A stretch of DNA of 64,000 nt from CAWGYT01 sp963826795 (GTDB taxonomy: Bacteria > Planctomycetota > Planctomycetia > Pirellulales > Pirellulaceae), in contig CAWGYT010000020.1 of assembly GCA_963826795.1 (NCBI GenBank), positions 124,001 to 188,000 on the forward strand, given 5' to 3'. The notes under the pieces are model-generated. The model saw nothing but the letters and a program-made list of their open reading frames with translations. It was not told the origin of the DNA and searched no databases. Positions 9,363-18,109 of the stretch are shown in pieces (the first letter of the stretch is position 1; each line of letters starts with the position of its first letter). The position numbers were made by a program, and so were the translations under genes.

Positions 9363-9400
9363 CAAGACGCGCTGACAAGACGCGCTGACAAGACGCGCTG
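9345..9400 (+). repeat. 13-bp tandem repeat, four units plus a partial
   Basis: Units gctgacaa(a/g)acgc start at 9345, 9358, 9371 and 9384, then gctgag at 9397. The first unit and part of the second encode the last residues of the aminotransferase frame, so the repeat may have altered its C-terminus. Confidence 0.88.
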
Positions 9401-9456
9401 AGAGCCTGAGCCGACGCTCGGCCGGACACGGACGCGACCTACAACGGAGTCGAGGA

Positions 9457-10347
9457 ATGACACCTTTTGCGATTGGCGGGCTGCAGTTGGCGACATCCGG
9501 GTTGAGAGACAACCTGCCGTACATGCAGGCCAAGCTGGATTACTTCATGTACCTCTTCCCCTGGGTTCAGCTGGTCGTGTTCAGCGAGTTGGCGGCCTAC
9601 GGCCCGAATCCAGCCAAGGCCGAACCGTTACCGGGCCCCGCGGAGCGGAAGTTTCAAGAATTGGCCGCGAGACACAATGTGTGGCTCGTCAACGGCTCGC
9701 TGATCGAACTGGCCGAAGGCAAGAAATTCAACACCTTGTCGGTTTTTGATCCGACGGGAAAGGTCATTGGGCGATATCGCAAGCTCTTCCCTTTCCTACC
9801 CTACGAAGAGGGCATTGAGTGCGGCAATTCGTTCTTGGTTTTCGACATTCCGGAAGTCGGCCGTTTCGGCGTCTCCATCTGCTACGACATGTGGTTTCCT
9901 GAAACGTCGCGGACTCTGGCTAGTATGGGCGCGGAGGTAATTCTGCACCCGACCTTGACCACCACAATTGACCGAGACGTGGAGCTGTCGTTGGTCCGCG
10001 CGACGGCCGCTACGAATCAATGCTTCATGGTGGACATTAACGGTGCGGGCGATGGCGGCAACGGCCGCTCCATCATCTGCGGTCCGGCCGGCGACGTCCT
10101 GCACCAGTTTGGCCCTTCCGAAGAGTTGGTCCCGCTCGAAATCGATCTCGATCGCGTCCGTCGATATCGCGAAGTGGGCCTGCGAGGCCTGGGGCAGCCG
10201 CTCAAGAGTTTTCGCGATTCGGTGGTTCGATTTCCAGTCTATGAACCGGGCGGCAAGTCAACCGAGTACCTGAGATCTTTGGGACCGTTGCAGAAGCAGA
10301 CGCGTGGCTCGAGGGCCGGCCTGGACGCCCAGGACGCCAGCATCTGA
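9457..10347 (+). CDS. Nitrilase-superfamily carbon-nitrogen hydrolase (possible N-carbamoylputrescine amidase-type)
   Basis: 296 residues. The Glu-Lys-Cys triad is visible: Glu44 in VVFSELAAYG, Lys109 in RYRKLFPF, Cys142 in SICYDMWFPE. These enzymes hydrolyse amides or carbamoyl groups. The position between a GABA aminotransferase and an Orn/Lys/Arg decarboxylase suggests action on an amine-derived amide; N-carbamoylputrescine from agmatine would fit an arginine route, but no agmatine deiminase is present. An omega-amidase or gamma-glutamyl-type amide is an alternative. The start ATG has GAGTCGAGGA before it. A Ser/Gln/Arg-rich tail of about 20 residues extends beyond the core. Confidence 0.8.
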   Translation: MTPFAIGGLQLATSGLRDNLPYMQAKLDYFMYLFPWVQLVVFSELAAYGPNPAKAEPLPGPAERKFQELAARHNVWLVNGSLIELAEGKKFNTLSVFDPTGKVIGRYRKLFPFLPYEEGIECGNSFLVFDIPEVGRFGVSICYDMWFPETSRTLASMGAEVILHPTLTTTIDRDVELSLVRATAATNQCFMVDINGAGDGGNGRSIICGPAGDVLHQFGPSEELVPLEIDLDRVRRYREVGLRGLGQPLKSFRDSVVRFPVYEPGGKSTEYLRSLGPLQKQTRGSRAGLDAQDASI

Positions 10348-10416
10348 TTTCACCTGGAGCGAGGTGCAAGATCGCCGAGCCTGATCGTGTCGAATTCACG
10401 AAGTACGGGAGGACAC

Positions 10417-13281
10417 ATGGAAGAAAGTATGACGGATGCCTCACACGACTACTACAATTTGCAAAATCTCAATCCAGCGTTTGTCGCACTCTACAACGTC
10501 GGGCGACTGCGAACCGATATCTGGCACTTCCTGCGCGACAGCGCTCGTCGACTAAAGAGAATTCAGCAGGACTCACGCCACGCTGACGACCGAATGTGGC
10601 TGACGACTGCTTGCGGCGAAGTCTTCGAATTCCTGTCACCGTTGGAGGATTTCTTCGCGTTCCCAGGCGTCGCCGCCCTCGAACAGCTCCGCGCCACCTT
10701 CAACCGCGGGAATTTCGACGACCTGGCACGCCAGACCTTGCGGCTCGTCCGGATGATGAACAACGGATCCTATCGGCGACTCGACCTGGCGACTTCGCGC
10801 TTACACGACTACGCCGACCTCCTCAATATTGCCAAACTCAGTGATGACATCCACACCAAGATTCGTCAGGAGCAACGTCTTTACTTCGAAGTCCTGTTCG
10901 TCGACGAACTGTCCCCAGCCGAAGCCAAGGACATCCGCACCCAAGCTCGCGGGCTGCGACGTTCGGACGACGCGTTTCTTTACGAAGTCACCGTTGCCAC
11001 CACTTTTGAAGATGCGTTGATTGCGGTGCTGTTGAACCCGAATATCCAGAGCTGCCTGATTCGGTATAGCTTTCCTTATCGCACGGGCAAGAAATTGACA
11101 CTGCTGGACGAGATCTACACGATTCTGGGCGTTGATCCGCGCGAGCTTGAGACGCTGAGTGGAACCGAGCGGAGTCTGTATCTCGGAAGTATGCTGAAAT
11201 CGCTCCGACCGGAACTCGACCTCTTCATGGTCACCGACGCTCCGGTCGAAGATGTCGTCGGGGGCCCAAGTCGCGATTTCCGCCGCCTGTTTTACCTTCA
11301 GGAGAACTACCGCGAAGTTCACTTAAGCGTGCTGAAAGGAATTCACGAGCGTTTCGAAACACCCTTTTTCAGCGCCCTGCGAAGATATAGCCAAAAGCCG
11401 ACGGGAATGTTTCACGCCTTGCCCATTTCGCACTCCGCCACGATCACGAAATCCCACTGGATACGCGATCTGGCCCAATTCTATGGCCACAATATCTTCG
11501 AGGCCGAGACCTCGGCCACGACCGGCGGACTCGACTCGTTGCTCCAACCACACGGCTCGCTCCGCGAGGCTCAGGAAAAATCAGCCCGAGCATTCGGTTC
11601 GCGACGGACCTACTTCGTCACGAACGGCACATCGACCGCGAATAAGATCGTGATGCAGGCATTGATCCGGCCAGGCGACATTGTGCTGCTTGCTCACGAC
11701 TGCCACAAGTCGCACCCCTACGCGGTCATTCTGGCCGGAGCTCACCCCGTTTATCTCGACGCCTATCCGTTGTCGGAGTATTCGATGTACGGAGGTGTTC
11801 CGCTGCTTGAGATTAAGCGGCGATTGCTCGAACTCAAGCGTGCCGGCAAACTGGATCGCGTCCGGATGTTGCTGTTGACCAACATTACGTTTGACGGAGT
11901 CGCTTACGATCCGGTGCGCGTCATGGAGGAGGTTTTGGCGATCAAGCCAGACATGATTTTCCTCTGGGACGAAGCGTGGTACGCATACGCCCGGTTCGCG
12001 CCCGTCCTGCGCCGCCGGACGGCAATGTGGTCGGCGGCGTACTTGCGAAAGCGATATGCCAGCCAAGAGTACGCTCAGGAATATCAGGAATGGCGAACCG
12101 CGTTTGATGCGTCAGATCCGGATGACGATGCCACGTGGTTGGAATCCAAGTTGATGCCGGATCCTGATCTGGTGCGGGTGCGCGCCTACGCAACGCAGTC
12201 GACGCATAAAACGCTGACGGCGCTGCGGCAGGGGTCGATGATTCACGTTCACGATCAAGATTTCGAGCATCACGTTCGAAATGCGTTTAACGAAGCCTAC
12301 ATGACTCACACGTCGACATCTCCCAACTATCAAATTCTGGCAACGCTGGATGTCGGTCGCAGGCAAGTGGAGTTGGAGGGATACGATTTCGTCGCTAAGA
12401 GCATTACGTTGGCCATGATGATACGTGAGCGGATTACATCGGATCCACTGTTGGAGCGATATTTCCGCGTGCTCGCACCCGCCGAGATGATACCCGCCAC
12501 GTACCGTCCATCTGGCATTGAGGCCTACTTCGACTCGGAGCAGGGCTGGGGACGTATGGACGTCGCTGCGCAAGCGGACGAGTTTGTGCTCGATCCGACG
12601 CGGGTCACGTTGCACGTCGGTCGCACCGGGATGGACGGCGATACGTTCAAGAAGTTGTTGATGGACAAGTACGATATTCAAATCAACAAGACCTCCCGAA
12701 ATACCGTGTTATTCATGATCCACATTGGCATGACGCGCGGGACCGTGGCGCACCTGGTCAACGTCTTGACGCAGATCGCCCGCGATTTAGACGACAAATT
12801 GGATCGCTGGAGCGACGTGGAATCGGCCTTGTTCCGACAGCAGGTTCGGGCCCTGACCGAAGAATTGCCGCCCTTGCCGAACTTCAGTTGTTTCCATCCA
12901 ACGTTCCGACCCACGCCCGACAGCACGACACCGGAAGGCGACATGCGGCGGGCGTTTTTCCTCTCGTACGACGAAAGTCAATGTGAGTACTTGAAGCTGG
13001 ACGACGGTTCGCTGACGGCGGCCGTCGAGTCCCCTCGAGAGATTGTGTCCGCCGCGTTTATTACCCCGTATCCGCCTGGTTTTCCCGTCTTGGTTCCTGG
13101 CCAAGTCATCACTTCAGAAATCGTAAGGTACTTGCTGGCGCTGGATGTGAAGGAGATTCATGGATACGAACCCGCTTTCGGCTTACGGGTCTTCACCGCA
13201 ACGGCGGTCGCCGCCGAGGAGCGCCGAGTTAACGGCCATCCAGTCACCTTGCTTACGTCTCAAGAAGGAGCCCTCAAATGA
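10417..13281 (+). CDS. PLP-dependent Orn/Lys/Arg decarboxylase, long form
   Basis: 954 residues from ATG 10417, chosen because GGGAGG lies at 10408-10413. The fold-type I domain has FVTNGTSTANKIV, HDCHKSHPYA, FLWDEAWYAYARF, and TQSTHKTLTALRQG with the PLP-binding Lys598. The C-terminal domain (about 830-950) resembles the OKR decarboxylase end. Biodegradative AdiA/CadA enzymes are about 715-755 residues; the extra length is a helical N-terminal extension of about 150-200 residues before the wing-like region (LYFEVLFVDELSPAEA). The substrate (arginine, ornithine or lysine) cannot be settled by eye. Its stop overlaps the next start (ATGA), so the ATP-grasp protein is translationally coupled to it. 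Confidence 0.88.
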   Translation: MEESMTDASHDYYNLQNLNPAFVALYNVGRLRTDIWHFLRDSARRLKRIQQDSRHADDRMWLTTACGEVFEFLSPLEDFFAFPGVAALEQLRATFNRGNFDDLARQTLRLVRMMNNGSYRRLDLATSRLHDYADLLNIAKLSDDIHTKIRQEQRLYFEVLFVDELSPAEAKDIRTQARGLRRSDDAFLYEVTVATTFEDALIAVLLNPNIQSCLIRYSFPYRTGKKLTLLDEIYTILGVDPRELETLSGTERSLYLGSMLKSLRPELDLFMVTDAPVEDVVGGPSRDFRRLFYLQENYREVHLSVLKGIHERFETPFFSALRRYSQKPTGMFHALPISHSATITKSHWIRDLAQFYGHNIFEAETSATTGGLDSLLQPHGSLREAQEKSARAFGSRRTYFVTNGTSTANKIVMQALIRPGDIVLLAHDCHKSHPYAVILAGAHPVYLDAYPLSEYSMYGGVPLLEIKRRLLELKRAGKLDRVRMLLLTNITFDGVAYDPVRVMEEVLAIKPDMIFLWDEAWYAYARFAPVLRRRTAMWSAAYLRKRYASQEYAQEYQEWRTAFDASDPDDDATWLESKLMPDPDLVRVRAYATQSTHKTLTALRQGSMIHVHDQDFEHHVRNAFNEAYMTHTSTSPNYQILATLDVGRRQVELEGYDFVAKSITLAMMIRERITSDPLLERYFRVLAPAEMIPATYRPSGIEAYFDSEQGWGRMDVAAQADEFVLDPTRVTLHVGRTGMDGDTFKKLLMDKYDIQINKTSRNTVLFMIHIGMTRGTVAHLVNVLTQIARDLDDKLDRWSDVESALFRQQVRALTEELPPLPNFSCFHPTFRPTPDSTTPEGDMRRAFFLSYDESQCEYLKLDDGSLTAAVESPREIVSAAFITPYPPGFPVLVPGQVITSEIVRYLLALDVKEIHGYEPAFGLRVFTATAVAAEERRVNGHPVTLLTSQEGALK

Positions 13282-14759
13282 CACTTGCCAAAGCGCACAC
13301 CCTGCACGGGCTTTCTGATATCCGCTTGTTCTTTCATCGCAACGAAACCCCCATTTACTTCGTCAGCGCGACAAACTTCAATCTGATGGGCATCGACGAA
13401 TGGGTACGAGGATTCCGATTCATTAGCTATATCGACTGTTTTGACGGGCAGCACCCCAACGTCTTCTCACCTTCGGAGATGCCGCACCAGCCGTTCACGT
13501 CAATCGAAGAGATCAACAACTATCTTCTCGAGCACAAGGAGGTGGTTGACTTGATCCGGGGTCGAGCCAAGAACGGAGTCGTAGGCAAAGCGGTATTCCT
13601 GTTCTTCGACGAGCAGACCGAGTCCCTGTGCGAACAGTTGGGTCTGGAGGTGTGTTTCCCTCCGGCACGCCTTCGGCAAGAAATTGACAACAAGCTCACG
13701 ACAACTCGCATTGGCGACCGGGCCGGAATTGCCAGTGTCCCCAATGTCCTCGGGCGTGTCGAGAGCTGGCCGCAGCTTCGCGAGCTTGCGGGCCATCTCG
13801 GGCCTGACCTCGTCATCCAAACCGCGTTCGGCGATTCCGGCCACACGACATTCTTCATCTCAAGCCACGACGACTGGGACCGACACGCGGACGAAATCAT
13901 CGCGGATCCCGAAGTAAAAATCATGAAGCGGATCGAATGCCGCGGAGCTGCTCAGGAAGCATGCGTGACGCGGCACGGGACGATCGTGGGACCGCTGATG
14001 ACCGAACTCGTCGGATTCGCGGAACTGACTCCCTATCGTGGGGGGTGGTGCGGAAACGAAGTCTTGGCCGAGGCGTTTTCGCAGGATGTCAGGACCCAGG
14101 CTCGCGAAATGACGTTTCGTTTCGGTGAGGAGTTGAGACGCCTGGGGTATCGCGGCTACTTCGAGCTGGATTTCCTTCGCGATCTCGACAGCGACGAACT
14201 GTATCTTGGTGAGGTCAATCCGCGCGTCACGGGCGCAAGCGCGATGACGAACCTCGCGGCCTTTGCCCATGCCGACGCGCCGTTGTTCCTATTTCACCTG
14301 CTCGAATGGGCGGACGTCGATTTCGATTTGGATGTTGAAGAATTGAATGCTCGCTGGTTGGATCCCGTCAACATTGACAGCTGGGGCCAGCTGGTCATGA
14401 AACACACGGACGACTCGGTTGAGTTGATTACGGACGCGCCGAAGACGGGAATCTGGCGTTTGCTGGATGATGGAAGCGTCGTTTACGTGCGAATGCAGAC
14501 ACACCGCCGAACGGTCGAGTCAGAGCGGGAGGCATTCTTTCTACGAATCGCAAAAGCGGGTGACTACAAATACGAAGGGGCCGACCTGGGGATCTTGATT
14601 ACACCCGGCCGCTTGATGACGGACGACTTCCAGCTGAACGAGCGGGCTCGAGCATGGACCCGGGGTATCAAGTCGCAGTTCATCTCCCGCCCCATCATCC
14701 CCGCTGAAATCGAAGCCGCTGCGCAGGTCGCCGAGGTCGGCAATTTCAAGTTGATGTAG
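13278..14759 (+). CDS. ATP-grasp enzyme (biotin carboxylase-like fold), substrate unknown
   Basis: 493 residues. The ATP-grasp core spans about 125-350: KLTTTRIGDRAGI, a loop with FGDSGHTTFF, KIMKRIECRGAAQE as nucleotide-binding strand, GYFELDFLRDL, and the metal-binding YLGEVNPRVTGAS. ATP-grasp ligases activate a carboxylate as acyl phosphate and join it to an amine or thiol. The first 120 and last 130 residues are not recognised; no biotinyl-carrier or carboxyltransferase partner is present, so carboxylase function is unlikely. Four-base overlap with the decarboxylase and a five-base gap to the C45 gene argue that it conjugates the decarboxylation product. That role is inference. Confidence 0.78.
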   Translation: MTLAKAHTLHGLSDIRLFFHRNETPIYFVSATNFNLMGIDEWVRGFRFISYIDCFDGQHPNVFSPSEMPHQPFTSIEEINNYLLEHKEVVDLIRGRAKNGVVGKAVFLFFDEQTESLCEQLGLEVCFPPARLRQEIDNKLTTTRIGDRAGIASVPNVLGRVESWPQLRELAGHLGPDLVIQTAFGDSGHTTFFISSHDDWDRHADEIIADPEVKIMKRIECRGAAQEACVTRHGTIVGPLMTELVGFAELTPYRGGWCGNEVLAEAFSQDVRTQAREMTFRFGEELRRLGYRGYFELDFLRDLDSDELYLGEVNPRVTGASAMTNLAAFAHADAPLFLFHLLEWADVDFDLDVEELNARWLDPVNIDSWGQLVMKHTDDSVELITDAPKTGIWRLLDDGSVVYVRMQTHRRTVESEREAFFLRIAKAGDYKYEGADLGILITPGRLMTDDFQLNERARAWTRGIKSQFISRPIIPAEIEAAAQVAEVGNFKLM

Positions 14760-14764
14760 ATCCT

Positions 14765-15757
14765 GTGGCGTCCGTGATGAATGACACTCTGGAAGTACGT
14801 TTTCAAGCCATCTCCGAGCCCGAGCTTGGGGAGAAATGGCAGCATCGATTCCAACGGCTGTGGCCGGCATACCGTCGCTGGTTTCTGAAGGAAGGTGCCG
14901 GCTCTCGGCCAACCTACCTTGCGTGCGAACGTGCGTTACGCAGATTTATGCCTGAGTTGATGCCGACCTACGAACGTCTACTGGAGTTGTCGGGAGGCGG
15001 CGACCAGGCCGCTCGGTTCCTGAGTCTCTATCAGCCGACGCCCTTCATGACGGGCTGTTCCCAGGCGGTCTGGACTCGGGAAGAGCCGCTCCTGGTACGC
15101 AATTACGACTACAGTCCGCACCTGTGGGAGGGTGTCTTGCTTCACACGGCGTGGAATGGCCGGCAGGTACTCGCGATGAGCGATTGTTTGTGGGGCGTGT
15201 TGGATGGGATGAGCGACCGGGGACTCGCCGTTTCGCTTGCTTTCGGGGGAAGGCGCATCGTGGGCGATGGTTTCGGAATCCCCCTGATCCTCCGCTACAT
15301 TCTCGAATTTTGCGACACGGCGTCGGATGCCACAGATGTCCTCTGCCGTGTCCCCAGCCACATGGCCTACAATGTCACCGTGCTCGATCGATCGGGGGCG
15401 CATGCCACGGTATTCGTCTCGCCCGACCGCGATCCGATCGTCTCGCGTCGACCGCTGGCAACCAACCATCAGGAGTCCATCGAATGGAGTGAACACGCGC
15501 GCGCTACGGCCAGCCTCGACCGTGCCCACTTCCTTTCCCTGCGTCTGCATGATCGAACTGAAACGCGACAACGGTTCGTCGGCCGATTTCTTGAACCCCC
15601 GTTGTATCAGACCGAACACCATCATGGTTGGGGCACACTCTACTCGGCGGTCTACGAGCCGCTCGCAGGGCGATCGACCATTCACTGGCCTGGTTATTGC
15701 CTCGAGCAGGATTTCTCGCGCGTCGTGGAGTGTACGCTCGCCGTGCGGTTCCAGTAG
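14765..15757 (+). CDS. C45-family Ntn-type acyltransferase/amide hydrolase
   Basis: 330 residues from GTG 14765 (ATG 14777 is an alternative). Cys98 in MTGCSQAVW followed by LLVRNYDYSP is the hallmark of the C45/penicillin-V-acylase-like Ntn group, in which the cysteine becomes the N-terminal nucleophile after autocleavage. Later come DGMSDRGLAVSLAFGG and HMAYNVTVLDRSGAHATVFV, the substrate-pocket region, and ATNHQ. Family members include isopenicillin N acyltransferase and insect Tan, which hydrolyses a beta-alanyl amine. Immediately after an ATP-grasp ligase it could reverse or exchange the amide formed there. Substrate unknown. Confidence 0.8.
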   Translation: MASVMNDTLEVRFQAISEPELGEKWQHRFQRLWPAYRRWFLKEGAGSRPTYLACERALRRFMPELMPTYERLLELSGGGDQAARFLSLYQPTPFMTGCSQAVWTREEPLLVRNYDYSPHLWEGVLLHTAWNGRQVLAMSDCLWGVLDGMSDRGLAVSLAFGGRRIVGDGFGIPLILRYILEFCDTASDATDVLCRVPSHMAYNVTVLDRSGAHATVFVSPDRDPIVSRRPLATNHQESIEWSEHARATASLDRAHFLSLRLHDRTETRQRFVGRFLEPPLYQTEHHHGWGTLYSAVYEPLAGRSTIHWPGYCLEQDFSRVVECTLAVRFQ

Positions 15758-15849
15758 CACGGCCTGAGCGAGCGGCAGCCTACCAGACACCGGAGTTTCA
15801 AACTTGATGCGAGGACCCGAGTTCGCTAATCGACAGCTGAGTTACATCG

Positions 15850-18099
15850 ATGTCCTCTAGCGCCTCCACGACACCCGACAAACCCACCACGACGTCCGCC
15901 AAGTTCGGCACGTTCGGAGGCGTATTCACGCCCTGCACACTGACCATTCTCGGCGTGATCATGTTTCTCCGCTTCGGCCAAGTGGTCGGCCAGGCCGGGA
16001 TCGTGCGGGCGGTCGCAATTGTGCTCGCGGCCAAAGTGATCACGACTTTGACCACGTTGTCCCTGTCCGCCATCGCGACCAACACTCGCGTTCGCGGCGG
16101 CGGCGCGTACTACCTGATCAGCCGCAGTCTGGGCGTGGAATTCGGGGGCGCGATCGGGATTCTGTTCTTCGCGGGGCAAGCCATTTCGATCGCGATGTAC
16201 ATCGTCGGCTTCACGGAGGCCTTCGTCGATACGTTTCCCGGCCAGCGAAGCCATTTCGTCGCCATCGCCACTTTCACGAACCTCGCAACGTTCATGTGCG
16301 TCTACATCGGCGCGGGATGGACGATCAAAGTCCAGTATGCAATCTTGGCGGTTTTGGTGGCGGCTTTGGCTTCATTCTACACGGGCGCGATCAGTAGCTT
16401 TGACTCGAGCCTGCTCGAATTGAACTCGGGCCCCCATTTTCTTTCAGGCGAAAACGGCTTCACCATCTTTGCCCTGTTCTTTCCCGCCGTCACCGGCATT
16501 ATGGCGGGGGCAAACATGTCCGGCGACTTAAAGGATCCCTCACGGTCGATTCCCACGGGCACGCTGGCCGCAGTTGCCTTTACAGGCGTGATCTACCTGT
16601 CCCAAGCCCTGATGCTTGGCTGTGCTCGCCCTGCCGAAGAGTTAATTCAGAACAACATGGTTATCCGCGACATCGCTCGCTGGCCCCTGCTGATCACGGC
16701 CGGAGTGTTCGCGGCGACCCTCTCATCCGCGCTCGGCAGCATGATGGGAGCTCCCCGGATTCTCCAAGCGTTTGCGCGTGATGAAATTTTCCCGGCGCTG
16801 AATTTCTTCGCCATCGGAAGTGGCCCAACCAGCGAGCCACGTCGCGCCACCGTGTTGACATTCGTGATCGCCCAGATCTGTATTTTGCTCGGTGATCTTG
16901 ACGCGATCGCGCCGATTATCACGATGTTCTTCATGATCACCTACGGACTGCTGAATCTGGCGACCTTTTACGAGGCGGTGACCAAGAATCCAAGCTATCG
17001 ACCGACATTCCGTTACTGCCACTGGAGCGCGTCATTAGCGGGTGCCATCGGGTGCCTGGGGGTGATGTTTCTGGTCAACTGGATCTGGGCCACGGTGTCG
17101 ATTGTCTTCATCGTTGGCTTGCACTGGTACATTCGTTCGAAGGAGATCGAATCTCGATGGGGGGATTTGCAAAGTGGAGTTACCTTCGAAAGAGCGCGCC
17201 GAGCGCTGCTGCGACTTGAAGAGCAAGCCTACCACCCAAAGAATTGGCGTCCGACGATTATGGCGCTGAGCGGGACCGGTTGGACGCGACCGCATATCCC
17301 GATCCTGGGACATTGGCTGACTTCGGGTCACGGAATCCTGACCTTGGCCCACGTCGTCACTGGAGAATTGGAAGTTCACGCGGAACGCCGCGATCAGTAC
17401 GAGAAATTGCTACGCACGTTTATTGCCAACGAGGAATTGCAGGCGTTCCCCGCCGTGGCCTGCAATACGTACCTGTCCGATGGAGTTGAGGCCCTGCTGC
17501 AATGTCACGGCATTGGGGGACTTCGACCGAACACGGTTCTGCTGGGTTGGCCGCGTGATGAATCCAAAGCCGAGGTGTTCGGGTCAAACATCCGGCTGAT
17601 CGCGCGCATGAATCGCAGCATCCTGGCCGCTCGATTTCTATCCCACCGTCTTGCGGAAGCGACAGATGAGAGGGGGGGCGACGAGCATTGGAACGTTCCC
17701 TCCGGACCGATCGACGTCTGGTGGCGAGGGATGGAAAACGGCGAGCTGATGCTGCTGCTGGCCCACCTGCTGCATCAAAATCCCGAATGGCGCGGTAATC
17801 GGATTCGTGTGCTACGGCTGGTGGATCGCTCTGAGGCGACCAGCGAGGTCTTGACTCATCTTACGGAGTTGGGCTCATCCGCCCGCATTCGAATCGAGCC
17901 ACGCGTCGTGTTCTCGACTCGCTCGGCCGAGGAAGTCATCCAGGCCGAATCCAGCTCGGCGTCGGTCGTCCTCCTGGGGTTCCAGACACCGGCCGAGGGG
18001 CAAGAGCTGGAACTCTACCAGCGAATGGAACAGCTGGCGGGCAACCTGGCTCGGGTCATCTTCGTGGATAGCGCCGGCGGAATGACGCTCGAATCCTAG
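15850..18099 (+). CDS. SLC12/APC-superfamily transporter (amino acid permease-like)
   Basis: 749 residues. Residues about 18-430 hold roughly 12 membrane helices, beginning GTFGGVFTPCTLTILGVIMF, with GGGAYYLISRSLG and PAVTGIMAGANMSGDL. These motifs are characteristic of the cation-chloride cotransporter (SLC12) branch of the APC superfamily. A soluble C-terminal region of about 300 residues includes FSTRSAEEVIQAES and VVLLGFQTPAEGQE, resembling the cytosolic tails of that branch. It is the last gene of the plus arm of the amine locus, so it may carry the amine or amino acid; prokaryotic SLC12-like proteins are also cation/chloride carriers, and sequence alone does not decide. Confidence 0.82.
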   Translation: MSSSASTTPDKPTTTSAKFGTFGGVFTPCTLTILGVIMFLRFGQVVGQAGIVRAVAIVLAAKVITTLTTLSLSAIATNTRVRGGGAYYLISRSLGVEFGGAIGILFFAGQAISIAMYIVGFTEAFVDTFPGQRSHFVAIATFTNLATFMCVYIGAGWTIKVQYAILAVLVAALASFYTGAISSFDSSLLELNSGPHFLSGENGFTIFALFFPAVTGIMAGANMSGDLKDPSRSIPTGTLAAVAFTGVIYLSQALMLGCARPAEELIQNNMVIRDIARWPLLITAGVFAATLSSALGSMMGAPRILQAFARDEIFPALNFFAIGSGPTSEPRRATVLTFVIAQICILLGDLDAIAPIITMFFMITYGLLNLATFYEAVTKNPSYRPTFRYCHWSASLAGAIGCLGVMFLVNWIWATVSIVFIVGLHWYIRSKEIESRWGDLQSGVTFERARRALLRLEEQAYHPKNWRPTIMALSGTGWTRPHIPILGHWLTSGHGILTLAHVVTGELEVHAERRDQYEKLLRTFIANEELQAFPAVACNTYLSDGVEALLQCHGIGGLRPNTVLLGWPRDESKAEVFGSNIRLIARMNRSILAARFLSHRLAEATDERGGDEHWNVPSGPIDVWWRGMENGELMLLLAHLLHQNPEWRGNRIRVLRLVDRSEATSEVLTHLTELGSSARIRIEPRVVFSTRSAEEVIQAESSSASVVLLGFQTPAEGQELELYQRMEQLAGNLARVIFVDSAGGMTLES

Positions 18100-18109
18100 G
18101 CCAACACGA

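Noticed and set aside
13278..14759. Biotin carboxylase annotation for the ATP-grasp protein
   Set aside because: No biotin carrier or carboxyltransferase gene nearby and the flanks do not match a carboxylase.
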